In this document: positions 54,199 through 63,226 of the stretch, piece after piece
Numbering within the stretch: position 1 is the first letter of the stretch
How the letters are laid out: every line of letters begins with the position of its first letter
DNA from: CALOFP01 sp942492635
Lineage (GTDB): Bacteria > UBP6 > UBA1177 > CALOFP01
Length of the DNA stretch: 64,000 nucleotides
Assembly (NCBI GenBank): GCA_942492635.1
Contig: CALOFP010000003.1
Coordinates: 434,001-498,000 of the forward strand
Direction of reading: 5' to 3'
Program-made: the position numbers and the translations under genes
The notes under the pieces: generated by a model
Database searches by the model: none
What the model was told of the DNA's origin: nothing
Seen by the model: the letters and a program-made list of their open reading frames with translations, nothing else

Positions 54199-54543
54199 AT
54201 CAATTATAAGCACTCAATCTGTTTTTCATGCCCAAGAATTTGTTGGATAACCATGAAGAGCTTGAAGGACATGAAGGAAGATTTTAAAATGAAGAACAAC
54301 TGAAGATGTTCAGCGCTTATAGCTCCGGGTTTACTTGTATTGCAATTTGTGCCGTAACCGGAATATTTCTGATTTATAGTTCATCGGTGAAAAGCGTTTT
54401 TTCGGAATCATTATAACCCGGATTTAATTGGCTTTATACTTTATCTTCATGTTCTTCATGCCCTTCGCGGTTGTTTGTTCTATTTTAGGAGAATAGCTCC
54501 CCTTTGATCCCCTCTTAAAATAAGAGGGGGAATTTGTGATGGT
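54199..54543. other. Intergenic region with inverted repeats
   Basis: No gene is supported. CATGAAGAGCTTGAAGGACA at about 54252 and its near-inverse around CTTCATGTTCTTCATGCCCT at about 54446 bracket some 190 bases, and a perfect palindrome of the CCCCTCTTAAAATAAGAGGGG type follows at 54509. Confidence 0.6.
54509..54529. repeat. REP-like palindrome (CCCCTCTTA/TAAGAGGGG), single copy
   Basis: A 21-base palindrome with an AAA centre, also found at 63084 to 63106 and 63190 to 63210. The flank AGCTCCCCTTTGAT resembles the flank at 63180 (AACTCCCCCAG). Here it lies just past the stop codon of the kinase gene and could also act as a transcription barrier. Confidence 0.8.
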
Positions 54544-55539
54544 TTAGGTGAATTTCATGAAGTCGACGTTTACTACGGGGAGATTGTTTATGGTTCTGTG
54601 GGCTATTGTTTCCACCAGTTTGCTGAATCTTTCGTTCATTTCTTCGGGTCGGAAGTGCTTGTGCATTACGGAATAGAGTGCAAGATCCCTCAATTTGAGG
54701 AATTTTGGAAGTTGCTCGATCCAGCTGCCGTCGAGTTTGTTTTCCTTTTTGTATCCTTCCATAAAATTGCGGGTGAGCCACCGGGCCGTTTCATCCTGCT
54801 TTTCCTGTGGTACGTAAAAAGTGGATCCGTAGTAGATCGCTATGGCTATGTCGCTTGCGAACCATTTGTAGGCGCAATCGTCAAAATCGATTACCGTTAT
54901 GTTTCCGTCTTTTACTATCAGGTTTCCCGGATGTGCATCGGTATGGATCAGTCCGTAGGAGTGTTTGTCCTTGGGTAGTTTTTCAAAAAATTCGAGAAGT
55001 TTCTGGAATTTCTCAAGGACATTTCCGTCCTTTTTACCCAGGTGTTTCCATGGATGGAAGATGTCGTCTTCGTGCCACTCAATTCTCTTTTCTATTGGGT
55101 TTTCAACCCTGTAATCTTTGGTTAGTCGGTGCATTCTTCCTACGGCCGATCCCCACTTTTTGAAAAAGTCATCGCTGTACTGATCGTATCTGCAGTTCTC
55201 CCCTATTGCCTTTTCGAAGCTTGTTACAAAAAATGTGCTGCCGTCCTCGGCTTCAACCGATTCGACAAGGTTTCCATTTTTAGAAAAAACTGGCCTGTAA
55301 ACATGCGCCCCGTTCTCCTTAAGGTAAAATATCCAGTTGAGTTCGCCGCTTATCTGGTGAAAATTGCGGTGGGAACTGTGGGTTATTCGCAGAACATACT
55401 CGGTTTCTCCCTTTCTGTAATCGTATATCATGGCTTCGAATCCTCCTATGAGTTTTATGCTCTCAAGGGAGGATGAGAAGTATTCGGCTGCCTCTCTTTT
55501 TACATCGTCGTTGCATAACTGTTTTACTTTTTCTTCCAT
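54544..55539 (-). CDS. APH-family phosphotransferase (aminoglycoside/homoserine kinase II-like)
   Basis: A 331-residue protein-kinase-like enzyme. The catalytic loop LIHTDAHPGNLIV and the metal-binding VIDFDDCAY are intact; the N-lobe has the nucleotide-binding pattern (LIGGFEAMIYDYRKGETEYV and a lysine-poor strand LRITHS). The length and the pattern SDIAIAIYYG fit the APH group that includes SrkA and homoserine kinase II-type enzymes. Natural substrate unknown; resistance should not be assumed. AGGAG precedes the ATG. It stands alone. Confidence 0.85.
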   Translation of the reverse strand: MEEKVKQLCNDDVKREAAEYFSSSLESIKLIGGFEAMIYDYRKGETEYVLRITHSSHRNFHQISGELNWIFYLKENGAHVYRPVFSKNGNLVESVEAEDGSTFFVTSFEKAIGENCRYDQYSDDFFKKWGSAVGRMHRLTKDYRVENPIEKRIEWHEDDIFHPWKHLGKKDGNVLEKFQKLLEFFEKLPKDKHSYGLIHTDAHPGNLIVKDGNITVIDFDDCAYKWFASDIAIAIYYGSTFYVPQEKQDETARWLTRNFMEGYKKENKLDGSWIEQLPKFLKLRDLALYSVMHKHFRPEEMNERFSKLVETIAHRTINNLPVVNVDFMKFT

Positions 55540-55913
55540 GTCCCGCTCCTGATTCGTTATGTCTCAAAATGTAATTTATCAGAAAGAATTTAGAATGCAA
55601 AAATTATGAAAGTTAATTTTGTTTAAGTCAACGACCACCCCCAAAGGAGGAGTCAGTGGATTTGCCCCTAAAAGGTGGCATGTTCTCATAAATTTTCCTA
55701 CCAAATGATTTTTTCACCTTAATTTTAGAAGTTATCTGAGCAGAAATGTCAATCAACAGCTTAAATCTCATAATTTTACTAATCTTAAAAAGGCGCGTTG
55801 CTTTGTGATTTTTCAGGTCTATTTGCTACAATACTGTTATCCCTACGGGATCAGGAAGGATCTCTCATAACAACAAGCAATTCAAACAATTGCATTATTG
55901 AGAATTTTCGGGA
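55540..55913. other. Intergenic region, nothing recognised
   Basis: About 370 AT-rich bases between two minus-strand genes. It should contain the promoter of the kinase gene. A GC-richer patch (55630 to 55680) with CCACCCCCAAAGGAGG and CCCCTAAAAGGTGG may be a worn palindromic repeat. I see no gene or RNA. Confidence 0.4.
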
Positions 55914-56849
55914 TTAGTTTTTGAGAAGCTCTTTATCGTACCTTAATTTTATTTCTACAGTAAGATCTTCGGCAAAGGGTGTCTTCGCGGTATTTAAATA
56001 TGTCACTGTTGAGATCCTTTCAAAGAACAGCTTTTCTTCTTCACCGTTCTCGAGATTTACCTTTATTTCACCATTAACCTTTATTTCAGCAAGAAGTTTT
56101 TTCTCCTTATCTTCTATTTTTAGTACACCACCTGAAATTTCTATTATTGCGTACTTTTCTTTTTCTACAGCCTTTAGTGTGTATGCAATTTTTGTTTTAA
56201 CGGGAATGCCCCAAAATGTAGTCGAATCCTGTTTCGTCCAGGTCTCCCCTATCTTTACCGGTTTTTCAGGAAGATATGCATTAACGATTCCTTTATTCCT
56301 TTCGCTTGCATTTTTGCCGATATGTAATGATTTTTTCACCTCATTAATTTGGCTTTCGTAGGTTTCACCGGTTATTTCACTGAAAGTTCTCGCAACCTTT
56401 TCCGCAATATCCTTTTCATATTCGAAGCTCGCCATCCTGCCTGTTCTATCGATTTCAAATTTTATTTTGGAATCGTAAAGAGTGTCAATGAGTACGTGGT
56501 TAAAAACGGATGACTTGCCGATAGGCCAATTCTTATAATATTTCGGTACGATATTTTCCCTTTCTGTCTTAGTCATTACCTCTGTCATGAGATAGTTGCC
56601 ATTATCCAATACATCTTCAACCAGAATATCGGAATAATTCCAACTTTTCTGTTTTATAATAGGAAAAAGGGCAGAGGCGTTGTTTAATATATTATTTTCG
56701 GAGATTTCAAGGTATCTCCTTTTGTCACCTTTTTTCATTTTTATTTCAAATTTGTAAAATCCATCTACCGTTTTGTATTCAGGCAGGGAGGCACATCCGG
56801 ATAAAATTACAAAAAGTGAAATCATTAAAAATAAAAATTTTGTTTTCAT
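55914..56849 (-). CDS. Lipoprotein of DUF6263-like type
   Basis: A 311-residue lipoprotein from the ATG at 56849, chosen because AGGAG lies five bases upstream and the signal peptide then has normal length. The lipobox is ILSGC. The mature protein is beta-rich; the central feature LPEKPVKIGETWTKQDST matches the PVKxGxxW motif of DUF6263-like proteins, and the surrounding pattern (YEKDIAEKVARTFSEITG, then a second strand-rich half) fits. Function unknown; it is probably in the outer or inner membrane facing the periplasm. It stands alone. Confidence 0.8.
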   Translation of the reverse strand: MKTKFLFLMISLFVILSGCASLPEYKTVDGFYKFEIKMKKGDKRRYLEISENNILNNASALFPIIKQKSWNYSDILVEDVLDNGNYLMTEVMTKTERENIVPKYYKNWPIGKSSVFNHVLIDTLYDSKIKFEIDRTGRMASFEYEKDIAEKVARTFSEITGETYESQINEVKKSLHIGKNASERNKGIVNAYLPEKPVKIGETWTKQDSTTFWGIPVKTKIAYTLKAVEKEKYAIIEISGGVLKIEDKEKKLLAEIKVNGEIKVNLENGEEEKLFFERISTVTYLNTAKTPFAEDLTVEIKLRYDKELLKN

Positions 56850-57237
56850 AGCAGCTCCTACAATTAAAAACATATACGTGTTAAAATACTAAAAAAAGTA
56901 TTAGATTGAAAGAAAATATAGGCACGGACAAAAATGAATCAAAGGCTGTAACAAGATAATCAACAGAGAAAATTCATTTGATCACCATGAAGTTCATGAA
57001 AGACATGAAGGAAAGAGTTTTTTGATTCAGAATTTGCGGGTGGTTTTTTATTTCTTGAGGAGGGCGGGTCGACACGCCGGCCGACCCCTACGGTGGTAAT
57101 GTGAGGTGTGCATGTAGATTTCGCATATCCGATGATTTTGGATATTCTGAAAAGATTCTAATGACATGTCAGGGCGCACACGGAGGCACACCACAATCCA
57201 TCAATTGAATTCCATGTTATCCATGGTGAAAATTATT
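56850..57237. other. Intergenic region with two repeat types
   Basis: No gene is supported. An ATGAAG-type repeat (CACCATGAAGTTCATGAAAG at about 56984 to 57020) resembles that at 54251. A GC-rich palindrome follows at 57066 to 57087. The end holds a CCATG/CATGG hairpin just after the uvrA-like stop codon, without a T run. Confidence 0.55.
57066..57087. repeat. GC-rich REP-like palindrome
   Basis: GGGTCG and CGACCC bracket ACACGCCGGC, followed by CCTACGG. This resembles extragenic palindromes found in many copies in other bacterial genomes. Only one copy was seen here. Confidence 0.6.
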
Positions 57238-60200
57238 TTAATGATTTATGAGGGCTTGGGCGGTGGGGGTGGTTCTTTCTTTGAGTTGCTCGGGCGTTCC
57301 TTCAAATACTATTTTCCCGCCCTGGTCGCCGGCTTCGGGGCCGAGTTCGATTACCCAATCGGATCGGGTGATTACTTGGAGGTTGTGCTCGATTATGTAG
57401 ATTGTGTGGCCTCTCTTTTTCAGTTTTTCGAGGAGGGCTATCAATGTTTCTATGTCGCTCGTGTGAAGTCCTGTGGTTGGTTCGTCTAAAATGTAGAGGG
57501 TTTTTCCTTCCGATGGGTTCAACAGGTCTACTGCGAGACGTAATCTTGTGGTTTCCCCGGCGGAGAATGTGTCGGCTCCCCTTCCGAGCGGGATGTGGCC
57601 GAGGCCGATTTCTTCGAGCAGCCGTAGCACTGTTTCAATTTTCCTGTCTTTGAAGAAACGGAGCGCTTCGGAAACGGTCATTTTGTAGATTTCCGCTATG
57701 TTTCTCTTCTGATACTTTACTGTGAGAGTCTCCTCCGTGAATCTTTCGCCTCTGCAATCGGGACATATTTCTCGGATATCGCTGAGGAAATCCATGGAGA
57801 TTTTGACTGTTCCCAAGCCCTTGCAGGTTTCGCAGCGGCCGCCTTTTTTGGCTGTCTGGAAATGGGATTTTCCGATGCCGAACTCTTTTCCCTCTTTTGC
57901 AAAGAGGTTCCTGACTTTTTCAAATATTCCGGTTATTGTCATGATGTTTGAATATGGCGTTTTTACTCTCGATGTATCGAAAGATGCTACGACATTTTCA
58001 AATTTTTCATGACCGGTTACAAGATCGGCACCGACCGGTTTTCCTTTTCTTACGGATTGAAGAACGGTTTCAACAACGAGGCTCGATTTTCCGCTTCCGG
58101 ACAGTCCGGCAAAGGCTACCATTCCGCCTGTCGGTATTTTAAGCTCCTCTATCTTAAGGTTGTTGAGGGTTGCGTTTTTAACACAAATTCCTTCAGTTAA
58201 TTCGCTTTTTTCGGACCAGTCCAGAGGTCCCATTTCGAGGAGTTTGGCGGTGCTTGTTCCGCTTTCTCTGATTTCCTCCAACGTTCCCGTCGCGACTATT
58301 TTTCCGCCTTTCTCCCCTGCTCCCGGTCCCATGTCGATTATGTGGTCTGCCGAGCGGATTACTTCGGCATCGTGCTCGACTACGACGACCGTGTTCCCCT
58401 TTTCACGAAGCTTTTTTAGCATGGTTATCAGTTTTTTTGTGTCCCTGTCGTGGAGTCCGCGGGTCGGTTCATCCAGAATGTAAAGGATATCGGTAAGTTC
58501 TCCGCCGAGGCGGGATGCAATTGTGAGCCTTGTGAGTTCGCCTCCGGATAGTGTGGAGACCGGTCTTGAAACGGATAGGTATCCAAGCCCAGCTTCCTTT
58601 ATCCTCTGCAGTTTCTCAAGAATTTCTGCGGAGAGGTGGTTGAAAACCGCACGTTCGGCTGAAGATATGGAAGGAGGTAAATTGTTGAATAAATTCAATG
58701 TATTTTCTACGGAAAGATCGGCGAGTTCCTTTATGTTCATTCCGAGAAATAAGGTTTTCAAACTCTCCTTTCTCAGCCTCGATCCGTTGCAGAATCCACA
58801 CTCGATCTCCTCAAGAAGTTCCTCAATAGAGGGTCCTCGAAGAGTGGCGTGCTTTATGCAGTACTCTTCGTCCACGTAATGGAGAAGCCCCATCCAGCCT
58901 TCTTCAAAGTTTTGAATTCCCGAGCGATTTCCTCTTTTGTAGTGCCATTCGACGTTGAATTTTTTATCTCCTGCGCCGGAAAAGAGGATCTCCCTTTCGT
59001 TTTCGGATAGTTTTTCGACCGGTTTTGAGAAATCCAGCCCCATTTCCAGTTCCACGGCTTTCAAAACCGCCATGTGGCGTCCGTGAGGATCTCCATAAAA
59101 ATCGGTAACTTTGTGGCCGGAAAGCGCTCCGCCGAAAATTGACTTTGAAAAATCGCGAATCACCTTTTCCCGTGATGTTTTTTTGACTTTTCCCATTCCG
59201 GAGCAGTGCGGACAGGCTCCCATTTCGTGGTTGAAGCTGTAGGCGCTGGAAAGCGAATTTCCGTCAAGTCTTGAATAGAGCAGGCGGTAGAGATCGTAAA
59301 TGCCCGAAACTGTTCCGACTGTCGAACGGGGTGAAAAGTTTGTGGCTTCTCCGCGAATTGCGACGGCGGGCATGAGCCCGGATGCCTTGTCGATATCCGC
59401 CTTTTCGCCGTGATCCATGTAGCGCCTCGCGTAGGATGAGAATGTGGTTGAAAAGAGCGATCTGCACTCTTCGTAGAGTGTGTCGAATACAAGTGATGAT
59501 TTTCCGCTTCCGGAAGGTCCCGTAACTACTGTGAGTTTTCCTGTGGGTATTTCAAGATCCACATTCTTGAGATTGTTCGTCCTTGCGCCTTTTATCTCTA
59601 TCGGTCGTAAACTCTGATCCTTGAACTTTTCGGAATCATTCTCAATTTCCCCGTCGAAATGAACTTTCATCATTCTTCCTGTATGGGATTTTTCCTTCAA
59701 GAGTCCTGCGGGTGCGCCTTCGTAGAGAATCTCTCCGCCGTCGATTCCGCTTTCCGGACCAAGATCGATCACCCGATCCGCCTGCTCGACGATGAAAGGG
59801 TTGTGCTCGATAACGAGAATTGTTCCGCCCTCCTCCCGCAATCTCGAAAATGACCTTAGGAGAAGAGTGATATCCTCGGGGTGAAGCCCGCTGGATGGTT
59901 CGTCGAGCGTGAAAAGAACGTTCTTTGCGTCCTTTCCGCCGAGTTCCGCAGCAATTTTAATGCGTTGCGCCTCGCCTCCCGAGAGTGTTCCGCTGGGCTG
60001 TCCCAGTTTGATGTAGCCGAGCCCCAGCTCGTTCATGACCTTGAGGGGATCGGTGATCATTTTTTCTCCTTCGAAAAATCCGATCGCCTCGCCTATTTCC
60101 ATCTCAAGAACGTCGTGGATCGATTTATTGCGGTATCTGCATTCCAGCACGTCGTCCCGGAACCTTTTTCCGCCGCAGGCATCGCACTTGATCTGCAGTT

Positions 60201-62004
60201 TGCCCATAAAATGCATGCCGGTGTCGATAACTCCGGCTCCTTCGCATTTTGTGCAGCGTCCGCCCTTTACGTTGAATGAGAATGTTCCCTTGTCGAAACC
60301 GCGCTTTTTCGAATCAGGTAACGATGCGAAAAGCTCCCGGATTCTATCGAAAAGCTTGGTGTATGTCGCCGGATTACTACGCGAATTCTTGCCGATGGGC
60401 GATTTGTCGATGGAAACTGTCCGCCGGAACGGAAGTTCCAGCGAGAGAATCTCCGAAACCATGCTGGATTTTCCCGCACCGGAAACACCGGTTATCAAGT
60501 TGAGCGAATTTCTGAGAATTGTGGGGGTTATCCTTTTGAGGTTGTTTTTTGAAAGTTCGGGAAGCGTAAATTCTTCCCTGTCGTAATTTGAGACGGTTGG
60601 AAGAGTGCGCATCTGCCGAAGAAAGCGATTTGTGGAGGAGTCCGCCCTTTCACTCTCAAGAAAATCGGACAGCTCTCCGCTGTAGATCACCTCGCCGCCG
60701 AAACGACCGGGACCAGGACCGATATCGATAATGTTGCCGGCAAGTTTCATCATTTCACGGTCGTGGGCCGTCATCAGGACGGTGTTGCCGTTGGAGCGGA
60801 GGGATTTTATGAGATTGCCGAGAACCTCCCGGTCACGGTAATGAAGACCAGTCGACGGCTCGTCCAGAATATAGAGAACTCCCCGGATATCCGTCCTGAT
60901 CTGGTTTACCAGCTTCAACCGGCGAAGCTCACCGCCGGAAAGTGTAGCGGAACTTCTGGAGAGCGGAAGATAGGAAACACCTGTTTTTACGGCAGGTTCC
61001 AGAATGGAAAAAAGCTCGTCACGGATAGATGAGGCGACCGGCGACAGATTGTTAAGATCTTTGAAAAAACCGAGAAGTTCGGCAATCGTCATATCCGCAA
61101 GTTCATCTATCCTCAAACCTTTGAATCTGACCGAACGGGCATCACCCGAAAGTCTCGATCCGCCGCATTCCGGGCATACGACGCTTTTTACGAAACGGAG
61201 AATATTCTGGTTCCTGTCGCGCCGGAGAATATCCTCCATTACAGGAAGGATACCCTTGTAGAAACCCTCCTCACGAGGCTTGGCCTTAATTCCCTTCCAC
61301 TTCATCCTGCTTTCGAGACTGTGTTTTCCGTAGGGAATTTTGAGACGGTCGCTGCCGTTAAGAATCATGTGGATGTCGCTTTCCGAAAGCTCGTTCCAGG
61401 GCGTATCCACATTGAAACCGTGGGCGTTGCACACCCTGTCCATCACATCGATAGTCACCTGGGAGTAAATCGTGTAACCGTCCGGCTTTGTTATTACAAG
61501 TGCGCCTTCCCGCAGCGTTTTGGAGGGATCTTTTACAAGAAGCGAGGGATCGATTACCTCCTTTACGCCGAGGCCGCTGCAGAGAGGACAGGCACCCTTG
61601 GGGGAGTTGAAACTGAAAAGGGATCGATTTATCTCAATATTCCTGTCGCTTAGCCCTTCACGGGCGAAAAGAAGGCGAAGAAGATCGTAGGTGCCGGAAA
61701 CCGTACCAACAGTGGAACGGGGATTGGTAATGGTTCCGCCCTGATCGAGCGCAACCGCCGCGCGAAGTCCGGTAAGGTATTCGACATCGCTCTGATCCAT
61801 CTTGCCGGCGATCTCCCTGGCCCGACCCGAAAGAGTTGAAAGGAACCTGTTCTGAGCTTCCCGGAAAATCGTGTGGTAGATGAGAGACGACTTGCCGGAG
61901 CCCGAAACCCCCGTGACGACGGTTATGCGGTTGTGCGGAATCGAAAGATCGATGTCCTTCAGATTGTGAATATGAGCCCTCTTTATTTTTATCCCTTTTG
62001 TCAT
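57238..62004 (-). CDS. Double-length UvrA-like protein with four ABC ATPase modules
   Basis: A protein of about 1588 residues, close to twice a normal UvrA (about 940). It reads as two UvrA-like units head to tail. Unit 1: Walker A GVSGSGKSS, zinc pair GACPLCSGLG, signature LSGGELRRL, Walker B ILDEPSTGLH; then GVSGAGKSS, zinc module GGRCTKCEGAG, LSGGEAQRI, LDEPSSGLH. Unit 2: GPSGSGKSS, GACPHCSGMG, LSGGELTRL, ILDEPTRGLH; then GLSGSGKSS, GGRCETCKGLG, FSAGETTRL, ILDEPTTGLH. All four ATPase modules look competent; the last signature is FSAGE. It may act as a single-chain pseudo-dimer in DNA damage recognition. I use the ATG at 62004 with GGGGAG five bases upstream; 20 further upstream codons are unlikely. 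No uvrB is nearby. Confidence 0.93.
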   Translation of the reverse strand: MTKGIKIKRAHIHNLKDIDLSIPHNRITVVTGVSGSGKSSLIYHTIFREAQNRFLSTLSGRAREIAGKMDQSDVEYLTGLRAAVALDQGGTITNPRSTVGTVSGTYDLLRLLFAREGLSDRNIEINRSLFSFNSPKGACPLCSGLGVKEVIDPSLLVKDPSKTLREGALVITKPDGYTIYSQVTIDVMDRVCNAHGFNVDTPWNELSESDIHMILNGSDRLKIPYGKHSLESRMKWKGIKAKPREEGFYKGILPVMEDILRRDRNQNILRFVKSVVCPECGGSRLSGDARSVRFKGLRIDELADMTIAELLGFFKDLNNLSPVASSIRDELFSILEPAVKTGVSYLPLSRSSATLSGGELRRLKLVNQIRTDIRGVLYILDEPSTGLHYRDREVLGNLIKSLRSNGNTVLMTAHDREMMKLAGNIIDIGPGPGRFGGEVIYSGELSDFLESERADSSTNRFLRQMRTLPTVSNYDREEFTLPELSKNNLKRITPTILRNSLNLITGVSGAGKSSMVSEILSLELPFRRTVSIDKSPIGKNSRSNPATYTKLFDRIRELFASLPDSKKRGFDKGTFSFNVKGGRCTKCEGAGVIDTGMHFMGKLQIKCDACGGKRFRDDVLECRYRNKSIHDVLEMEIGEAIGFFEGEKMITDPLKVMNELGLGYIKLGQPSGTLSGGEAQRIKIAAELGGKDAKNVLFTLDEPSSGLHPEDITLLLRSFSRLREEGGTILVIEHNPFIVEQADRVIDLGPESGIDGGEILYEGAPAGLLKEKSHTGRMMKVHFDGEIENDSEKFKDQSLRPIEIKGARTNNLKNVDLEIPTGKLTVVTGPSGSGKSSLVFDTLYEECRSLFSTTFSSYARRYMDHGEKADIDKASGLMPAVAIRGEATNFSPRSTVGTVSGIYDLYRLLYSRLDGNSLSSAYSFNHEMGACPHCSGMGKVKKTSREKVIRDFSKSIFGGALSGHKVTDFYGDPHGRHMAVLKAVELEMGLDFSKPVEKLSENEREILFSGAGDKKFNVEWHYKRGNRSGIQNFEEGWMGLLHYVDEEYCIKHATLRGPSIEELLEEIECGFCNGSRLRKESLKTLFLGMNIKELADLSVENTLNLFNNLPPSISSAERAVFNHLSAEILEKLQRIKEAGLGYLSVSRPVSTLSGGELTRLTIASRLGGELTDILYILDEPTRGLHDRDTKKLITMLKKLREKGNTVVVVEHDAEVIRSADHIIDMGPGAGEKGGKIVATGTLEEIRESGTSTAKLLEMGPLDWSEKSELTEGICVKNATLNNLKIEELKIPTGGMVAFAGLSGSGKSSLVVETVLQSVRKGKPVGADLVTGHEKFENVVASFDTSRVKTPYSNIMTITGIFEKVRNLFAKEGKEFGIGKSHFQTAKKGGRCETCKGLGTVKISMDFLSDIREICPDCRGERFTEETLTVKYQKRNIAEIYKMTVSEALRFFKDRKIETVLRLLEEIGLGHIPLGRGADTFSAGETTRLRLAVDLLNPSEGKTLYILDEPTTGLHTSDIETLIALLEKLKKRGHTIYIIEHNLQVITRSDWVIELGPEAGDQGGKIVFEGTPEQLKERTTPTAQALINH

Positions 62005-62064
62005 GGAAACTCCCCTAAAAAATAGACACCGACAAAACAGCACCAGCCTGCCCAAAGTTAACAA

Positions 62065-62104
62065 TATGGGTCCTATGGGATATATAGGTCTTATAGGACC
62101 TATG
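62065..62104. repeat. CCTAT/ATAGG-rich short repeat
   Basis: The 186-base gap upstream of the uvrA-like gene contains clustered words ATGGGTCCTATGGGATATAT and AGGTCTTATAGGACCTAT, with looser ones (CTATAAG, CTATAGAAG, CCTATAAAA) to about 62190. They are imperfect direct and inverted copies of a CCTATAGG motif. They could be operator-like or a decayed short tandem repeat. Confidence 0.5.
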
Positions 62105-62190
62105 TTTGCACAAATACCAGAAAATCTGCCTTACCACTAACTCTATAAGCCTCTTGCAACCTATAGAAGTCCTGTGTGGCCTATAAAACA

Positions 62191-63063
62191 CTAGTTAACC
62201 GCAACCGCCCAACACCCGACAACTGCTGCGAGCGAAAGGATTCCAAGAAGAAATTGTATTGATTTTTTCGGAATTTCATAGCGGCTGAAAATCGCGCCCA
62301 GCGCTCCGCCTATTGCAATTCCGTTTACAAAACCGAAAAGGTGGGCGTAGATATCGCTCTTTTCAGAGGAGCCCAGCATGGCAAGAATCGCAAGTGCAGC
62401 GCCGAAGGATGCAACGGGTCTGAACCCCTTGGACCGGAATGCCGGATAGACCTGGATCGTACCCAGAATGGCGACCGCTCCGAACACCGCGGTTGATGCT
62501 CCGATTGCGTTGTGGGCGGATCCGTAGGCGTAGGCATTCACCAGATTTCCGAGAAATCCGGAAAGAATCACCGAAGCCCAGGCAACTCCGCCGCCGATTC
62601 TCGAGGATATCGCAGCTACGATAATTCCTCCGAGAACCATGTTTCCCATCAGGTGGCGGATATCGGCATGGAGCGTGAGCGCGGTTACGGCACGCCACCA
62701 CTCGCCTTCCGTAATGAGCGTGGCTGAGGATCTGCCGAGCTTCAACCAGTTCAAATCATCAAATGATAAATTGAGGTAAGCGTGAAAAAGAATTGGAAGA
62801 ATCAGGGCGAAATAGAAGAAAAACCGGCTGTAGTCAACCTTTTTACGCACGACGATCCTTGCCTCCGCAGCCCGTTTTTCCTCCCGTTCCCTTTCCATTG
62901 CGGCGATTTCATTGAGAACACGCTCCGCATCTTCACCGGAGACAATTATGCGATGATGAAATCCGTCCCGCTCGTACATGTAGTGAATGTTCAGTGAATC
63001 CAGGAGAACCGAGTAGCGTTTCACCTTTTCCCTGTTGCGGGTCTGAATTGTGAGATTGTCCAT
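62191..63063 (-). CDS. Rhomboid family intramembrane serine protease
   Basis: A 290-residue membrane protease. The soluble N-terminus (1 to about 78) has an alpha/beta cytosolic domain and a charged helix (about 48 to 70); then about six or seven membrane segments follow. The catalytic serine is Ser190 in IGASTAVFG and the catalytic histidine His241 in YAHLFGFVNG; HLMGNM (137 to 142) is the conserved oxyanion-related motif. It cleaves membrane-anchored substrates. GGAGC precedes the ATG. It lies between the uvrA-like gene and dinB. Confidence 0.94.
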   Translation of the reverse strand: MDNLTIQTRNREKVKRYSVLLDSLNIHYMYERDGFHHRIIVSGEDAERVLNEIAAMEREREEKRAAEARIVVRKKVDYSRFFFYFALILPILFHAYLNLSFDDLNWLKLGRSSATLITEGEWWRAVTALTLHADIRHLMGNMVLGGIIVAAISSRIGGGVAWASVILSGFLGNLVNAYAYGSAHNAIGASTAVFGAVAILGTIQVYPAFRSKGFRPVASFGAALAILAMLGSSEKSDIYAHLFGFVNGIAIGGALGAIFSRYEIPKKSIQFLLGILSLAAVVGCWAVAVN

Positions 63064-63081
63064 AAATGCTCCGTAGTTTTG

Positions 63082-63218
63082 TTCCCCCTCTTATTTTAAG
63101 AGGGGGCCAGGGGGCGTTATTGAGATTGAATATTTTCAACAACTATTTTTATTTGTTGATTTTTCATCAAATTAAAATAACTCCCCCAGCCCCTCTTAAA
63201 ATAAGAGGGGAGATTTCT
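63082..63218. repeat. REPIN-like pair of inverted palindromes between dinB and rhomboid genes
   Basis: Two palindromes (63084 to 63106 and 63190 to 63210) of the CCCCTCTTA/TAAGAGGGG type lie in opposite orientation about 85 bases apart. Their flanks also match as inverted repeats (about 40 bases at each end: GGGGGCCAGGGGGCGTTATT against the inverse of AATAACTCCCCCAGCCCC). This is the layout of a REPIN or small MITE. A third palindrome of this type lies at 54509. Confidence 0.75.
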
Positions 63219-63226
63219 TCGACTTT

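Noticed and set aside
54544..55539. Aminoglycoside resistance gene
   Set aside because: The APH fold is shared by many metabolic kinases, and nothing indicates a drug substrate.
57166..57489. 107-codon plus-strand frame overlapping the uvrA-like 3' end
   Set aside because: It is antisense to a clearly real gene and glycine-rich by chance.
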